This document shows, piece by piece, positions 1 through 6,434 of a stretch of 21,690 bases of DNA (its first letter is position 1; every line of letters begins with the position of its first letter). The notes under the pieces were generated by a model that saw nothing but the letters and a program-made list of their open reading frames with translations, made no database searches and was not told the origin of the DNA. Both the position numbers and the translations under genes were made by a program. The stretch is from a virus, in IMG/VR virus record IMGVR_UViG_3300046007_009227, positions 1-21,690 of that record; one strand, 5' to 3'.

Positions 1-359
1 AACTCAACAAACTTTTTAAACAAATTTGTAGGCATAGAATATCTATAAGCTCTTTCAACATAAAGTTCTTCAGTTTTATCACCAATAAAAACATGTGTTG
101 CTTGAGTAAGATCTCTTACTGTTCTAGTACCATTTTCATCATGAAATTCTTTCAATTTTACTCTAGGAATGTTCACTTTGTCAAGAAAATAATACTTATC
201 TCCTTTTGCTGGTGTATATGGATCTTTACTAATCTTGAAAAAGTCAGACTCATCAGAAACACTTTCAAGTGAAATACCTCTTAAGTCAAAACTACTCCAT
301 TTGCTATTTCTTGGGTCTCTGTCATCCCCATATAAATCAAAATATAATATATTTATCAT
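1..359 (-). CDS. Conserved phage protein of unknown function (C-terminus cut by window edge)
   Basis: The frame is open from an ATG at 359 to the left edge, giving 119 visible residues that begin MINILYFDLYGDD. I do not recognise a named domain. The visible part is rich in charged residues and has no membrane segment or signal peptide. The start lies only 18 nt downstream of the hairpin ending at 378, so there is hardly room for a separate promoter and the gene is probably reached by read-through. It is the last gene of the leftward run in this window. It would be missed by an ORF finder that requires a stop inside the window. Confidence 0.72.
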   Translation of the reverse strand, partial: MINILYFDLYGDDRDPRNSKWSSFDLRGISLESVSDESDFFKISKDPYTPAKGDKYYFLDKVNIPRVKLKEFHDENGTRTVRDLTQATHVFIGDKTEELYVERAYRYSMPTNLFKKFVE

Positions 360-365
360 AATCTT

Positions 366-401
366 TTAAAAAATAAAATAGGGGATGTAATCACCCCCTA
401 T
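366..401 (-). terminator. Rho-independent terminator after the HNH gene
   Basis: Read on the minus strand, a 7-bp GC-rich stem (ATAGGGG at 378-384 with CCCCTAT at 395-401, 10-nt loop) is followed by TTTTATTTTTT. It lies 52 nt after the stop of the endonuclease VII-like gene and 18 nt before the start of the next gene. Confidence 0.8.
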
Positions 402-452
402 CTTGGTTAATAATAGTTAATTGTGTTTTATGTGAAACTGCTCACCTGTGAT

Positions 453-1016
453 TTATTTCACAGCCATTTTCACAATCTTGTTAAGATAAACTATAGCATT
501 TTTTAAATTGGCTATATCATCTTTAAATCCTCCTAATCCTGTATTACAATGACCACAAATAATACCTCTGGCAAAACCTGTTGTATGACAATGATCTACA
601 AAAAAACCTTTTATATGATTTGGTGTAGTTGTTTTGCATATTTCACAACATTTACCAGCTTTTTCAAACAATTCATCAAAATCTTCCTTTTTAAAAAATT
701 CAGATTTTTTGTTTAAAATGCCTCTTTTTTTCCAAGAATTTTCAAGAAATAACAGTTTGTTATTATTGTAATATTCTTTTCTTTTTTTTTGAATAGCTTC
801 TTTATTTGCATCATTGTATTTTCTAGATCTTACTAAATAATTATCTTTATTTTTTATATAATCATCTTTTCTTTTTAAAGGATCATAAGCTTTTATCTTT
901 CTTGCAGATTCACAAGATTTACAAGTTGGTGTATAACCTAATTTATGCCTTTTGGACTTATAAAAATAAACAGTTTCTTTTGTTAATTTACATGTTGTAC
1001 AAGTTATCATTTCCAT
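453..1016 (-). CDS. Endonuclease VII-like HNH homing endonuclease
   Basis: The 187-aa protein has an N-terminal zinc-finger-like pair (C6/C9 and C32/C35), a basic Lys/Tyr/Asn-rich linker, and a C-terminal recombination-endonuclease-VII-type HNH domain. The visible HNH motif is C124-x2-C127, D141-H-C-H144, then C154-x2-C157-N158, followed by the usual helix with a leucine/tyrosine end. Proteins of this build are typically free-standing homing endonucleases in phages that cut DNA at a cognate site and are copied into it. The gene has its own promoter (1032-1039) and terminator (366-401), so it is a self-contained cassette placed directly after the MoxR-type gene. Its last residues (IVKMAVK) repeat the C-terminus of that neighbour (IVRMAVK), suggesting insertion into the neighbour's 3' end. 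Structural Holliday-junction resolvase activity like T4 gp49 is less likely, given the cassette layout. Confidence 0.85.
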   Translation of the reverse strand: MEMITCTTCKLTKETVYFYKSKRHKLGYTPTCKSCESARKIKAYDPLKRKDDYIKNKDNYLVRSRKYNDANKEAIQKKRKEYYNNNKLLFLENSWKKRGILNKKSEFFKKEDFDELFEKAGKCCEICKTTTPNHIKGFFVDHCHTTGFARGIICGHCNTGLGGFKDDIANLKNAIVYLNKIVKMAVK

Positions 1017-1031
1017 ATCATATATTTTTTA

Positions 1032-1066
1032 CAAATATACAAATTAATGATGTTTCCAGACAACCT
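1032..1066 (-). promoter_or_regulatory. Bacteroidota-type promoter for the HNH gene
   Basis: On the minus strand TATATTTG (1039-1032) matches the Bacteroidota -7 consensus TAnnTTTG. A TTG lies 21 nt upstream of it. The -7 element is 15 nt before the HNH start codon. The element sits in the short gap after the MoxR-type gene. Confidence 0.7.
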
Positions 1067-1084
1067 ATACTTTTAAAAAATTAA

Positions 1085-2257
1085 CTATTTTACTGCCATT
1101 CTTACTATTTCAGGATTTTGCATCAATACACCAAATTTATTTTTATTACCATTGACAATCTCTTTGATCATGTAATATTTTAAATCAGATGTAAAAGACT
1201 CACAATCAGTAACAAGTTTGCCTATTCTTTGAACCATATCTTTGCCAATTGGATTTTTCTCAGCAAAAGTCAATGAATAATTCACAAGTCTTGTTGAAAT
1301 AACACTTGCAATATCAGCACGGAAATCATCATCTTCACCAATTGCACTTTTCAATGCTCCTAAAACATATGTCTCATCCTTAGTTAGGATAGTCTCAGGG
1401 CTAATAATTTTATCAAGCTTATTATTGATAAACATAGTAAACATAGATGCAAACTCAGGACCTACAGAACCTTCACCAATCATTTGAATTATTGGTAAAT
1501 TTTTTCCAAAATCATCAATAGAACTAATTGAGTTAAAGAAAGTTGTAATTGCTCTTGGATTTACACTTTGTGATACTAATTCAGGATGCATTAATAAGAA
1601 GTTGATACATCTACCATCAATATTAACTTGCTCTGCCCATCTTGCCCAAACATTTACATCAAACTTAACTTCAGTTGAGATAAATCTTGTTCTCTGAGCA
1701 ATATCTAAAGAAGTAACATTGTAATCACCATTGTCTGGATTGGTAGTCAATAAAATATGCCAGTTCTTAGGTAATTTCCAAGAAGCATAAGCTTGCTCAT
1801 CAATAAGAGTCATGGTAGCTTGCATGAATCTATGGTCAGCTCTGGTATAGTCATCAAGAATCAAGAAACCACCTTCTCCTTTACCTTGAATCCAATCTGG
1901 AGCAGCATGTGACATTCTCTTGTCTGTTACCTTGTAACCTTTCTTCATTGCAGCATCAATCTGATGCTCATTGATCCATGTCTTTTTACCTTCAGCATTT
2001 TGTATTTCAAATTCTTTAACAGGAAAGCCTACTAAGTCACCTAATTCCTCAAACTCTGCTAAATTCAATCTAATTACATCCATGTTAAGCTCTTTAGAAA
2101 GTTGCTTAACTGATGAAGTTTTACCCAAACCTGCATCACCCTCAATATTGATTGCTACAGGAACTTTACCTTGTGCTTGGATATGTTGATTATTCTTAAC
2201 CATGAATTTAACAAAATCCTTAATCTCATCTAAATTTAATTGAACTGACTTACTCAT
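1085..2257 (-). CDS. MoxR-type AAA+ ATPase
   Basis: This 390-aa protein has a clear AAA+ core: Walker A GDAGLGKT (40-47), Walker B FLILDD (131-136), sensor-1-like TTNP (171-174) and an arginine-finger-like RTR (189-191). The overall pattern is that of the MoxR/CbbQ/NorQ class, which acts as a chaperone-like remodelling ATPase paired with a VWA-domain protein. The gene immediately upstream encodes exactly such a VWA protein with a metallopeptidase-like zinc motif, separated by 19 nt, so the two probably form a complex. The substrate cannot be read from the sequence. The leader is A/T-only with no Shine-Dalgarno. The last residues IVRMAVK are nearly the same as the end of the downstream HNH protein, with mostly synonymous base changes, so the 3' end may have been rebuilt when the HNH cassette inserted. 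Confidence 0.85.
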   Translation of the reverse strand: MSKSVQLNLDEIKDFVKFMVKNNQHIQAQGKVPVAINIEGDAGLGKTSSVKQLSKELNMDVIRLNLAEFEELGDLVGFPVKEFEIQNAEGKKTWINEHQIDAAMKKGYKVTDKRMSHAAPDWIQGKGEGGFLILDDYTRADHRFMQATMTLIDEQAYASWKLPKNWHILLTTNPDNGDYNVTSLDIAQRTRFISTEVKFDVNVWARWAEQVNIDGRCINFLLMHPELVSQSVNPRAITTFFNSISSIDDFGKNLPIIQMIGEGSVGPEFASMFTMFINNKLDKIISPETILTKDETYVLGALKSAIGEDDDFRADIASVISTRLVNYSLTFAEKNPIGKDMVQRIGKLVTDCESFTSDLKYYMIKEIVNGNKNKFGVLMQNPEIVRMAVK

Positions 2258-2276
2258 AACTTTAATTTTTAATTTT

Positions 2277-3290
2277 TTATAACTCTAACTTAATAACTTT
2301 CCCAGGAAGGCTTGTGTTTAATTCTGATCTTTCAGAAATAACCCACAATACATTTCCTTTTGGCTTCTGACGGGTATAACACTCACCATCAGTAAAATAT
2401 ACAAGACTTGTAAACTTCTTTCCATTAGCTGCATAATAGTCAAGAACCGGCTCAAAGCTAGTACCTCCTCTACCTTTTACAGTAATTTCATTTTTGCCTT
2501 TATAGGGCTCAATACTATTGATACTAGTATCACACTGAATAATTGTGATATCAACACCAGATTTATGAATATGATGAATCTCATTCATAAATTCTTTAAG
2601 TTCATCATCACATACAGAACCTGATGTATCAATAGCCAACAGCATGTGCTGTCTCATTTTAATTTTAAGTCCAGGAAAATCAGTGAATCTTCTATTCTCT
2701 TTTCTCCTAACTTTTTTAGTATATACTTTGGTACTAACTCCAGTAAATCTTCTGATATAACCTCTCCAATCAAACTTTGGTGGAATAACTTCTTCTATTT
2801 TAATAAGACCAGTTACCTCACCAGGTATGTTACCTTGTTTTTTGACTGTTTGTTCTTTGGCTTCAGTAAGAATTCTTTGAAGTTGTTTATCAATTAATTT
2901 CTGCTCTGCCTCACTGACTCCTTCAAATTCTTCCCATGTAGAATGTTCAGAACCAGTATCCATCCCTTGATCCATCTGATCACACAATTGATCAAAAGCT
3001 TCAGAACCTGAACTACCAGTTTCTTCTTTCTTCTTTTGTGCTTCTTTAAGCTTGTCATAGTAATATCTACAACCAGCTTTTACATTAAGATTTAACTCAG
3101 GATAATCTTCTAATAGTACACCACGTGGTGGTAACTTTTTATTTATCTCAGCAAGTTCTTCTGCTGATTTCCCGGCTTCTTTTGCTTGTTTGTACTCTTC
3201 AATCACAGCTTCTTTCAAAGCTTTAAATTGTTCATGATCAAATTCAGCACCAGGCAACCAAGATCTATCAATATATTGGTTGATCTCCAT
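2277..3290 (-). CDS. VWA / metallopeptidase-like protein, exon 2 (VWA part)
   Basis: This is the second exon of a gene whose first exon is at 4386-4679. It supplies 337 residues, starting with MEINQYI. After an acidic, lysine/glutamate-rich middle region it carries a von Willebrand A domain with a complete MIDAS: DTSGS (about residues 221-225 of this exon), a GGTSF threonine and a later TDGE aspartate. Exon 1 ends in NIAMD and this exon continues MEIN, as expected for the continuous N-x-A-x-D-x-x-x-N stretch of VWA-like metallopeptidase (DUF2201-type) proteins. The ATG at 3293, three bases inside the intron, would start a free-standing ORF, but homology and intron boundaries indicate splicing instead. 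Its partner is the MoxR-type ATPase 19 nt downstream. Confidence 0.85.
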   Translation of the reverse strand: MEINQYIDRSWLPGAEFDHEQFKALKEAVIEEYKQAKEAGKSAEELAEINKKLPPRGVLLEDYPELNLNVKAGCRYYYDKLKEAQKKKEETGSSGSEAFDQLCDQMDQGMDTGSEHSTWEEFEGVSEAEQKLIDKQLQRILTEAKEQTVKKQGNIPGEVTGLIKIEEVIPPKFDWRGYIRRFTGVSTKVYTKKVRRKENRRFTDFPGLKIKMRQHMLLAIDTSGSVCDDELKEFMNEIHHIHKSGVDITIIQCDTSINSIEPYKGKNEITVKGRGGTSFEPVLDYYAANGKKFTSLVYFTDGECYTRQKPKGNVLWVISERSELNTSLPGKVIKLEL

Positions 3291-3302
3291 CATTCATGTT
3301 AG

Positions 3303-3371
3303 CTGCAAGTTTCCCTGCAGATCGGACTATACCTTCACCCCAGTAGGGTGGCTTATTGTAGTCTCTGAACC
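3303..3371 (-). ncRNA. Group I intron catalytic core, P7-P8-P9
   Basis: This stretch holds the R element, the P8 hairpin CACCC-TACTG-GGGTG, the S element that closes P7 and the P9 hairpin with its GAAA loop. The last codons of the LAGLIDADG gene (up to its TAG at 3327-3329) encode R, P8 and most of S, so protein and ribozyme sequence are superimposed here. Confidence 0.85.
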
Positions 3372-4166
3372 TCTTTCTTTAAAATAATTTTCAAATTTAT
3401 TCTTTTTTCTATCTAACCAAATAGTAGCATCATTATATAAATAATTATAAAAAGCTAATGCTTTATTTGTACCAGATGTAGAAGAATACCAAATATTACT
3501 AAGTTTTCTTTTATCTTTTTTTGGAAAATTAATTGGAGCATATTTTGATAAAACACTTAACATTTCATATGTTCCACACATTCCAATACCAATTGATTTA
3601 TAAACAGTATTTGTATTGTTGTAATTTTTAGGATTACATGTAAATACAGTACCATCTCCATCAAAATAACCTCTTATAAAATGATTTATATAATCATTAT
3701 TGATATTAGGAAATTCAAGATTTAAAGATTTTCTTGGAATGCACCCAAGTTTACATAAGTCATTGAACATGATTTCACTTGTTAAATATATACCATATAC
3801 ATCATTGTATTCTTTAACTACAAAATCACCATTAATAGATTTAATAAACTTTTCAATCACTTCTTTATCTTTCACACATAAAGTAATTAACTTTTGACCA
3901 TTAGGTTTAGTATGTACACAACCATCTGCATATAAAAAACCAAGCCAATATGCTTTTTCTTCAGTGTCTATAGTATTAAAAAAGTTTTCATTCCATGATC
4001 TTTTTCTATAAACAGAATTAGATCTTTTAGTAATATTCAAGCTCTTAAGTTTTTTGTTAATATAACTTTCTGAGCAATTTAATTCATTTGCAATTTTTTG
4101 ACAACTTAAACCTGTTGTATATAACTGCTGTATAATATCATCTGTGATTAATAATTTTTGTCTCAT
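3327..4166 (-). CDS. LAGLIDADG homing endonuclease (intron-encoded)
   Basis: The 279-aa protein has an N-terminal helix-turn-helix-like segment (about 9-46) and two LAGLIDADG motifs, AYWLGFLYADG (72-82) and HFIRGYFDGDG (162-172), each with the acidic residue expected for metal binding. A two-motif monomer of this size is standard for the family. It would cut the intron-less version of the VWA-metallopeptidase gene and drive intron homing. The gene begins after the intron Q element and its 3' end overlaps the R, P8 and S core. A TATATTTG promoter element ends only 5 nt before the ATG, so the mRNA may be leaderless. I see no frameshift or missing motif, so it looks active. Confidence 0.93.
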   Translation of the reverse strand: MRQKLLITDDIIQQLYTTGLSCQKIANELNCSESYINKKLKSLNITKRSNSVYRKRSWNENFFNTIDTEEKAYWLGFLYADGCVHTKPNGQKLITLCVKDKEVIEKFIKSINGDFVVKEYNDVYGIYLTSEIMFNDLCKLGCIPRKSLNLEFPNINNDYINHFIRGYFDGDGTVFTCNPKNYNNTNTVYKSIGIGMCGTYEMLSVLSKYAPINFPKKDKRKLSNIWYSSTSGTNKALAFYNYLYNDATIWLDRKKNKFENYFKERGSETTISHPTGVKV

Positions 4167-4171
4167 AAAAA

Positions 4172-4201
4172 CAAATATACTAATTAATTTCTATTACACA
4201 A
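4172..4201 (-). promoter_or_regulatory. Bacteroidota-type promoter for the intron endonuclease
   Basis: On the minus strand, TTG, a 19-nt spacer and TATATTTG (4179-4172) match the Bacteroidota sigma consensus closely. The -7 box ends 5 nt before the ATG at 4166. The probable transcription start would therefore be at or next to the A of the start codon. Confidence 0.72.
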
Positions 4202-4385
4202 ACATTTTAAAGAAATTTGGCTGCGGATTACCCATTTAGACATCTTTATCTTTTTTACTATACCTGAATGATTAGTTCAGCCACATACTACCTCACGGTG
4301 CATGCTTAGTAGATGAAGCTTTAGGATTTTCCCGTCAATTTAAAGCTTTCAACTATATATTGCTATATAGCGGGACTAGGAGTTA

Positions 4386-4679
4386 ATCCATGGCTATATT
4401 AGCCATTCTGTGGTCACTAAATATAAAGTATGTAGTCAAGTGTCCAAAAGCAATGTGAAGTAACTCATGCTTCATCAAACCCAGCTTGTGATTTTCAGAT
4501 AAAGACATCCAAAAATCTTCATTAATTGCTAGTTGATGGTTGATACCATTTTTACTTACACCTGCTGTCGGAAGATCTTTTCTCCATACTTTGTTGAGCA
4601 TTATAAGAAAGTAGCCATAATAGGGCTCTTTCAACATAAGCTCTTTGCTTGTCTTACTAAGACTCTGAACTTTGTCCAT
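4386..4679 (-). CDS. VWA / metallopeptidase-like protein, exon 1 (HExxH part)
   Basis: This first exon gives 98 residues with the zinc-binding signature HELLH-x4-H (H71, E72, H75, H80), ending in NIAMD. It is followed by exon 2 at 2277-3290 after intron removal, for a spliced protein of about 435 aa. Proteins pairing an N-terminal metallopeptidase-like zinc domain with a C-terminal VWA domain are the usual partners of MoxR-type ATPases, which is the gene found downstream. Without splicing, translation would stop at the TAA formed by the first three intron bases. I chose the ATG at 4679, which overlaps the stop of the upstream gene as TGATG, over a GTG one codon earlier. Peptidase activity is not shown by the sequence alone. 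Confidence 0.85.
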
Positions 4680-5074
4680 CACTTTAATTTAATTGTTAAC
4701 TCAAACTTCTCAGTTTCAAATCCTAATTGCTCCATGTAACCTTTAAGCTCATTTGTAAATGTTTCCATAAATAATTCTACAGAACCATTACTTGCTTTAA
4801 TGTTTGACATGATAGTAAGTGTTCTTGGAGCAGATAGGTTATTATTACCTTGAAGATGTTCTTTAACAAAATTATACACTTTAGGAGCATGCTTCTCCCA
4901 TTCTCCTGCTGTTCTACCTGAATACTTGTAAAGTAATATTACTTCACCTTCATTCTCTTTAGAAAAGCTATTTTCAATTATTTGGAAAGCTAATTCAGAA
5001 TTACTATTGTCAGTTGACTTCATCATATTCATCAAGTTCAGTACTTCTTCTTTTTCAAATTTTACTTTTTCCAT
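4679..5074 (-). CDS. Unknown phage protein upstream of the VWA/MoxR pair
   Basis: This 131-aa soluble protein is acidic to neutral with predicted helices (for example about 60-75, 'EWEKHAPKVYNFVKEHL') and no membrane segment. I do not recognise its family. It overlaps the stop of the upstream gene (TGATG at 5072-5076) and its own stop overlaps the start of the VWA-metallopeptidase gene, so the three are translationally coupled. That coupling makes a role alongside the VWA/MoxR complex possible, but this is only inference from position. Confidence 0.8.
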   Translation of the reverse strand: MEKVKFEKEEVLNLMNMMKSTDNSNSELAFQIIENSFSKENEGEVILLYKYSGRTAGEWEKHAPKVYNFVKEHLQGNNNLSAPRTLTIMSNIKASNGSVELFMETFTNELKGYMEQLGFETEKFELTIKLK

Positions 5075-5421
5075 CAGTCCTCAATTTTTAATGTTTTAAG
5101 CATCCACTCTTTTGGTTTTCCAGACTCTAAAGCCTCAACCCATTCTTTTGCACTAGGTATATAACCAAAGCAATCTTCCTTTACATGTTGTTCTCCAACA
5201 TATCTTGTATATACAATTTTACCATCAGAATTTTTAAAGCTTGCTCCAAATCTTTTTTCACATTCAAATATACCTTCACTGTGATGACGGAACATTCTAT
5301 GTTTACTGTGACCAAGCCAAGCTTTAGTTTCATCAAACCAATCATGAATTGCTTGATAGTCAGATATTTGACCCCCCCATTTTTTAACAGAGGATTTTGC
5401 ATGTAATAAAGGATGTGCCAT
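5074..5421 (-). CDS. Conserved protein, DUF6915-like
   Basis: The 115-aa protein follows a pattern I recall from a small uncharacterised family of phage and bacterial proteins (DUF6915-like): HPLLHA-SS near the N-terminus, then GGQISDYQAIHDWFD, HRMFRHHSEGI, an FGASFKNSDGK turn, then GEQHVKEDCFGYIPSAKEW. The many conserved His, Asp and Glu residues suggest a metal or ligand site, but no activity is known to me. It lies 2 nt after the stop of the upstream gene and overlaps the next start by one base. The family name is from memory and would need a profile search. Confidence 0.8.
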   Translation of the reverse strand: MAHPLLHAKSSVKKWGGQISDYQAIHDWFDETKAWLGHSKHRMFRHHSEGIFECEKRFGASFKNSDGKIVYTRYVGEQHVKEDCFGYIPSAKEWVEALESGKPKEWMLKTLKIED

Positions 5422-5423
5422 AA

Positions 5424-5795
5424 TTATACATCTAAAATTTTACCAGAATGATTATATGTTTCTATATAAGTCACATTATTTTCAATTTTATATTCCCCAG
5501 AAGGAATTTTAATGTATAAATAACCATAACCACCATTATCATCCCACCAATTTTCAATTTCATTTAGTAATTTGTCAACACACCAATCAGCAATCATTGT
5601 TCTATTTTCAGAATCAATTTCTTCAAAAAAATCTAAACTGTATACATCTTCAAAATCATCTGCATTATCTCTTGTAGCTAATACTTCATCAATTGATCCG
5701 TCATCACCACCTCCAGAATATGAAATTCTTATAGCTGTTATACCCAAATCAGCAAGTTTTAATAAACTCCCAATTAATTTGTTTTCTTGACTCAT
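5424..5795 (-). CDS. Small acidic protein, DUF6878-like
   Basis: The 123-aa acidic protein has a glycine-rich SYSGGGDDGSIDEV segment (about 25-38), a second Asp-rich stretch, and a C-terminal NWWDDNGGYGYLYIKI segment. This resembles the pattern 'SGxGDSGxI' with a later 'WxxNxGGxG' seen in a small uncharacterised family found in plasmids and phages (DUF6878-like, from memory). No catalytic function can be assigned. It is packed 2 nt from its neighbours on both sides, within the same leftward transcription unit. Confidence 0.78.
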   Translation of the reverse strand: MSQENKLIGSLLKLADLGITAIRISYSGGGDDGSIDEVLATRDNADDFEDVYSLDFFEEIDSENRTMIADWCVDKLLNEIENWWDDNGGYGYLYIKIPSGEYKIENNVTYIETYNHSGKILDV

Positions 5796-5797
5796 AA

Positions 5798-6232
5798 CTA
5801 TTTTGTTTTATAAAACCGACCAAGAATGTTTCCATTAAGAAACTCTTCTTTCTCTAACACTTCATATACAAATTGGTGTTTTGTTTCTTGATATGTAAGC
5901 TCCATACCTGAGTAGCATATTTTAATGATTTCTCTTTTAATATGCACACCTTCTTTATGAGCCTTTTTTAATATAGCATTAGAGCTATAGTAGTTAAGAA
6001 AATCAGGCTTGATGACTCTGGTATATTTCTTAAGTCTTTTATCAGTGGTAACTGCCAGAGCTTTCTTACCTAATGGTCTCTTTATATTAGCAAAGAAGTT
6101 CTTCTTACCTATGTAAGCAACAGACTTACCATCTATTATAGCTGTCATAAGATAAATAAAACCAATTGCTCCTTCAGGAATATCTAGCTCACCAAATACT
6201 TTTCCATTATATGTCCAAAAATCTATCTTCAT
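5798..6232 (-). CDS. GIY-YIG nuclease-like protein
   Basis: The 144-aa protein has an N-terminal FIY (25-27) followed by YIGKKNF (YIG at 40-42), the two halves of a GIY-YIG motif. A basic region follows, then YYSSNAILKKAHKEG, a KREIIKIC strand, the YQETKHQF helix with the expected glutamate (E116) and a late asparagine (LNGNI, N136). This arrangement is common in phage proteins annotated as GIY-YIG or Seg-like endonucleases. It sits 2 nt from the next gene and has no promoter of its own, unlike the three endonuclease cassettes in this window. It may therefore be a resident phage nuclease rather than a homing element. Confidence 0.72.
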   Translation of the reverse strand: MKIDFWTYNGKVFGELDIPEGAIGFIYLMTAIIDGKSVAYIGKKNFFANIKRPLGKKALAVTTDKRLKKYTRVIKPDFLNYYSSNAILKKAHKEGVHIKREIIKICYSGMELTYQETKHQFVYEVLEKEEFLNGNILGRFYKTK

Positions 6233-6251
6233 GTTGACTTTGTTATGTAGT

Positions 6252-6434
6252 TCATTGCATGTGATTTATACCATGAAAACTTTTAAAAAATGCTAAATCA
6301 TCTTTAAGTTTTCTTATTTCCATGGCCATTTCCATCATTTCCATGTCAAGAGCTCTGTTTTCTTTTTTTAACTCTGTAATTGAAACATCTTCATTTAGTA
6401 GGCTCCATATTCCATTATTATTTACTGGACTCAT
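6252..6434 (-). CDS. Small coiled-coil protein
   Basis: This 60-aa product starts in an ATGA overlap with the stop of the primase gene (6431-6434), so translation is probably coupled. Residues about 17-50 form a methionine/lysine/glutamate-rich heptad-like helix that could dimerise. The function is unknown. Its position directly after primase could mean a replication accessory role, but nothing in the sequence proves it. Confidence 0.62.
   Translation of the reverse strand: MSPVNNNGIWSLLNEDVSITELKKENRALDMEMMEMAMEIRKLKDDLAFFKSFHGINHMQ

Larger units (their letters stand above)
3291..4385 (-). mobile_element. Group I intron in the VWA-metallopeptidase gene
   Basis: The 1095-nt intron carries the conserved core elements, read on the minus strand: P (AATTGACGGGAAA, 4328-4340), Q (AATCCGCAGCC, 4219-4229), R (GGTTCAGAGACTA, about 3358-3371) and S (AAGGTATAGTCC, 3324-3335). 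P7 forms GACTA/TAGTC. P8 is CACCC/GGGTG. P9 (3303-3320) is a 7-bp stem closed by a GAAA tetraloop. The 5' exon ends in GGAT, and GTCC at the start of the intron can pair with it as P1 with the required U-G wobble at the splice site. The intron ends in G, the usual omega-G. Removing it joins ATG GAT to ATG GAG in frame. A LAGLIDADG gene lies between Q and S. The exact boundaries are inferred. Confidence 0.9.

Noticed and set aside
902-1084. Plus-strand 60-aa frame
   Set aside because: It is the reverse of the HNH 5' end and promoter, with a Leu/Ile/Tyr-rich translation typical of AT-rich antisense; it has no motif.
1132-1139. Another TAnnTTTG match (TAAATTTG) on the minus strand
   Set aside because: It lies inside the MoxR coding sequence just before its end; in such AT-rich coding DNA it is expected by chance and the better-spaced copy is at 1032-1039.
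3291-3293. ATG at 3293 as the start of a free-standing VWA protein
   Set aside because: Its first codon is intron sequence; exon homology (NIAMD joined to MEIN) and the intron core show the two ORFs are one spliced gene.
4201-4385. Possible frameshift or pseudogene of the metallopeptidase gene
   Set aside because: The interruption has complete group I elements and an intact endonuclease gene, so it is an intron rather than decay.
5181-5406. Minus- and plus-strand 73-aa frames inside the DUF6915-like gene
   Set aside because: They are shadows of the gene at 5074-5421, with no motif and atypical composition.
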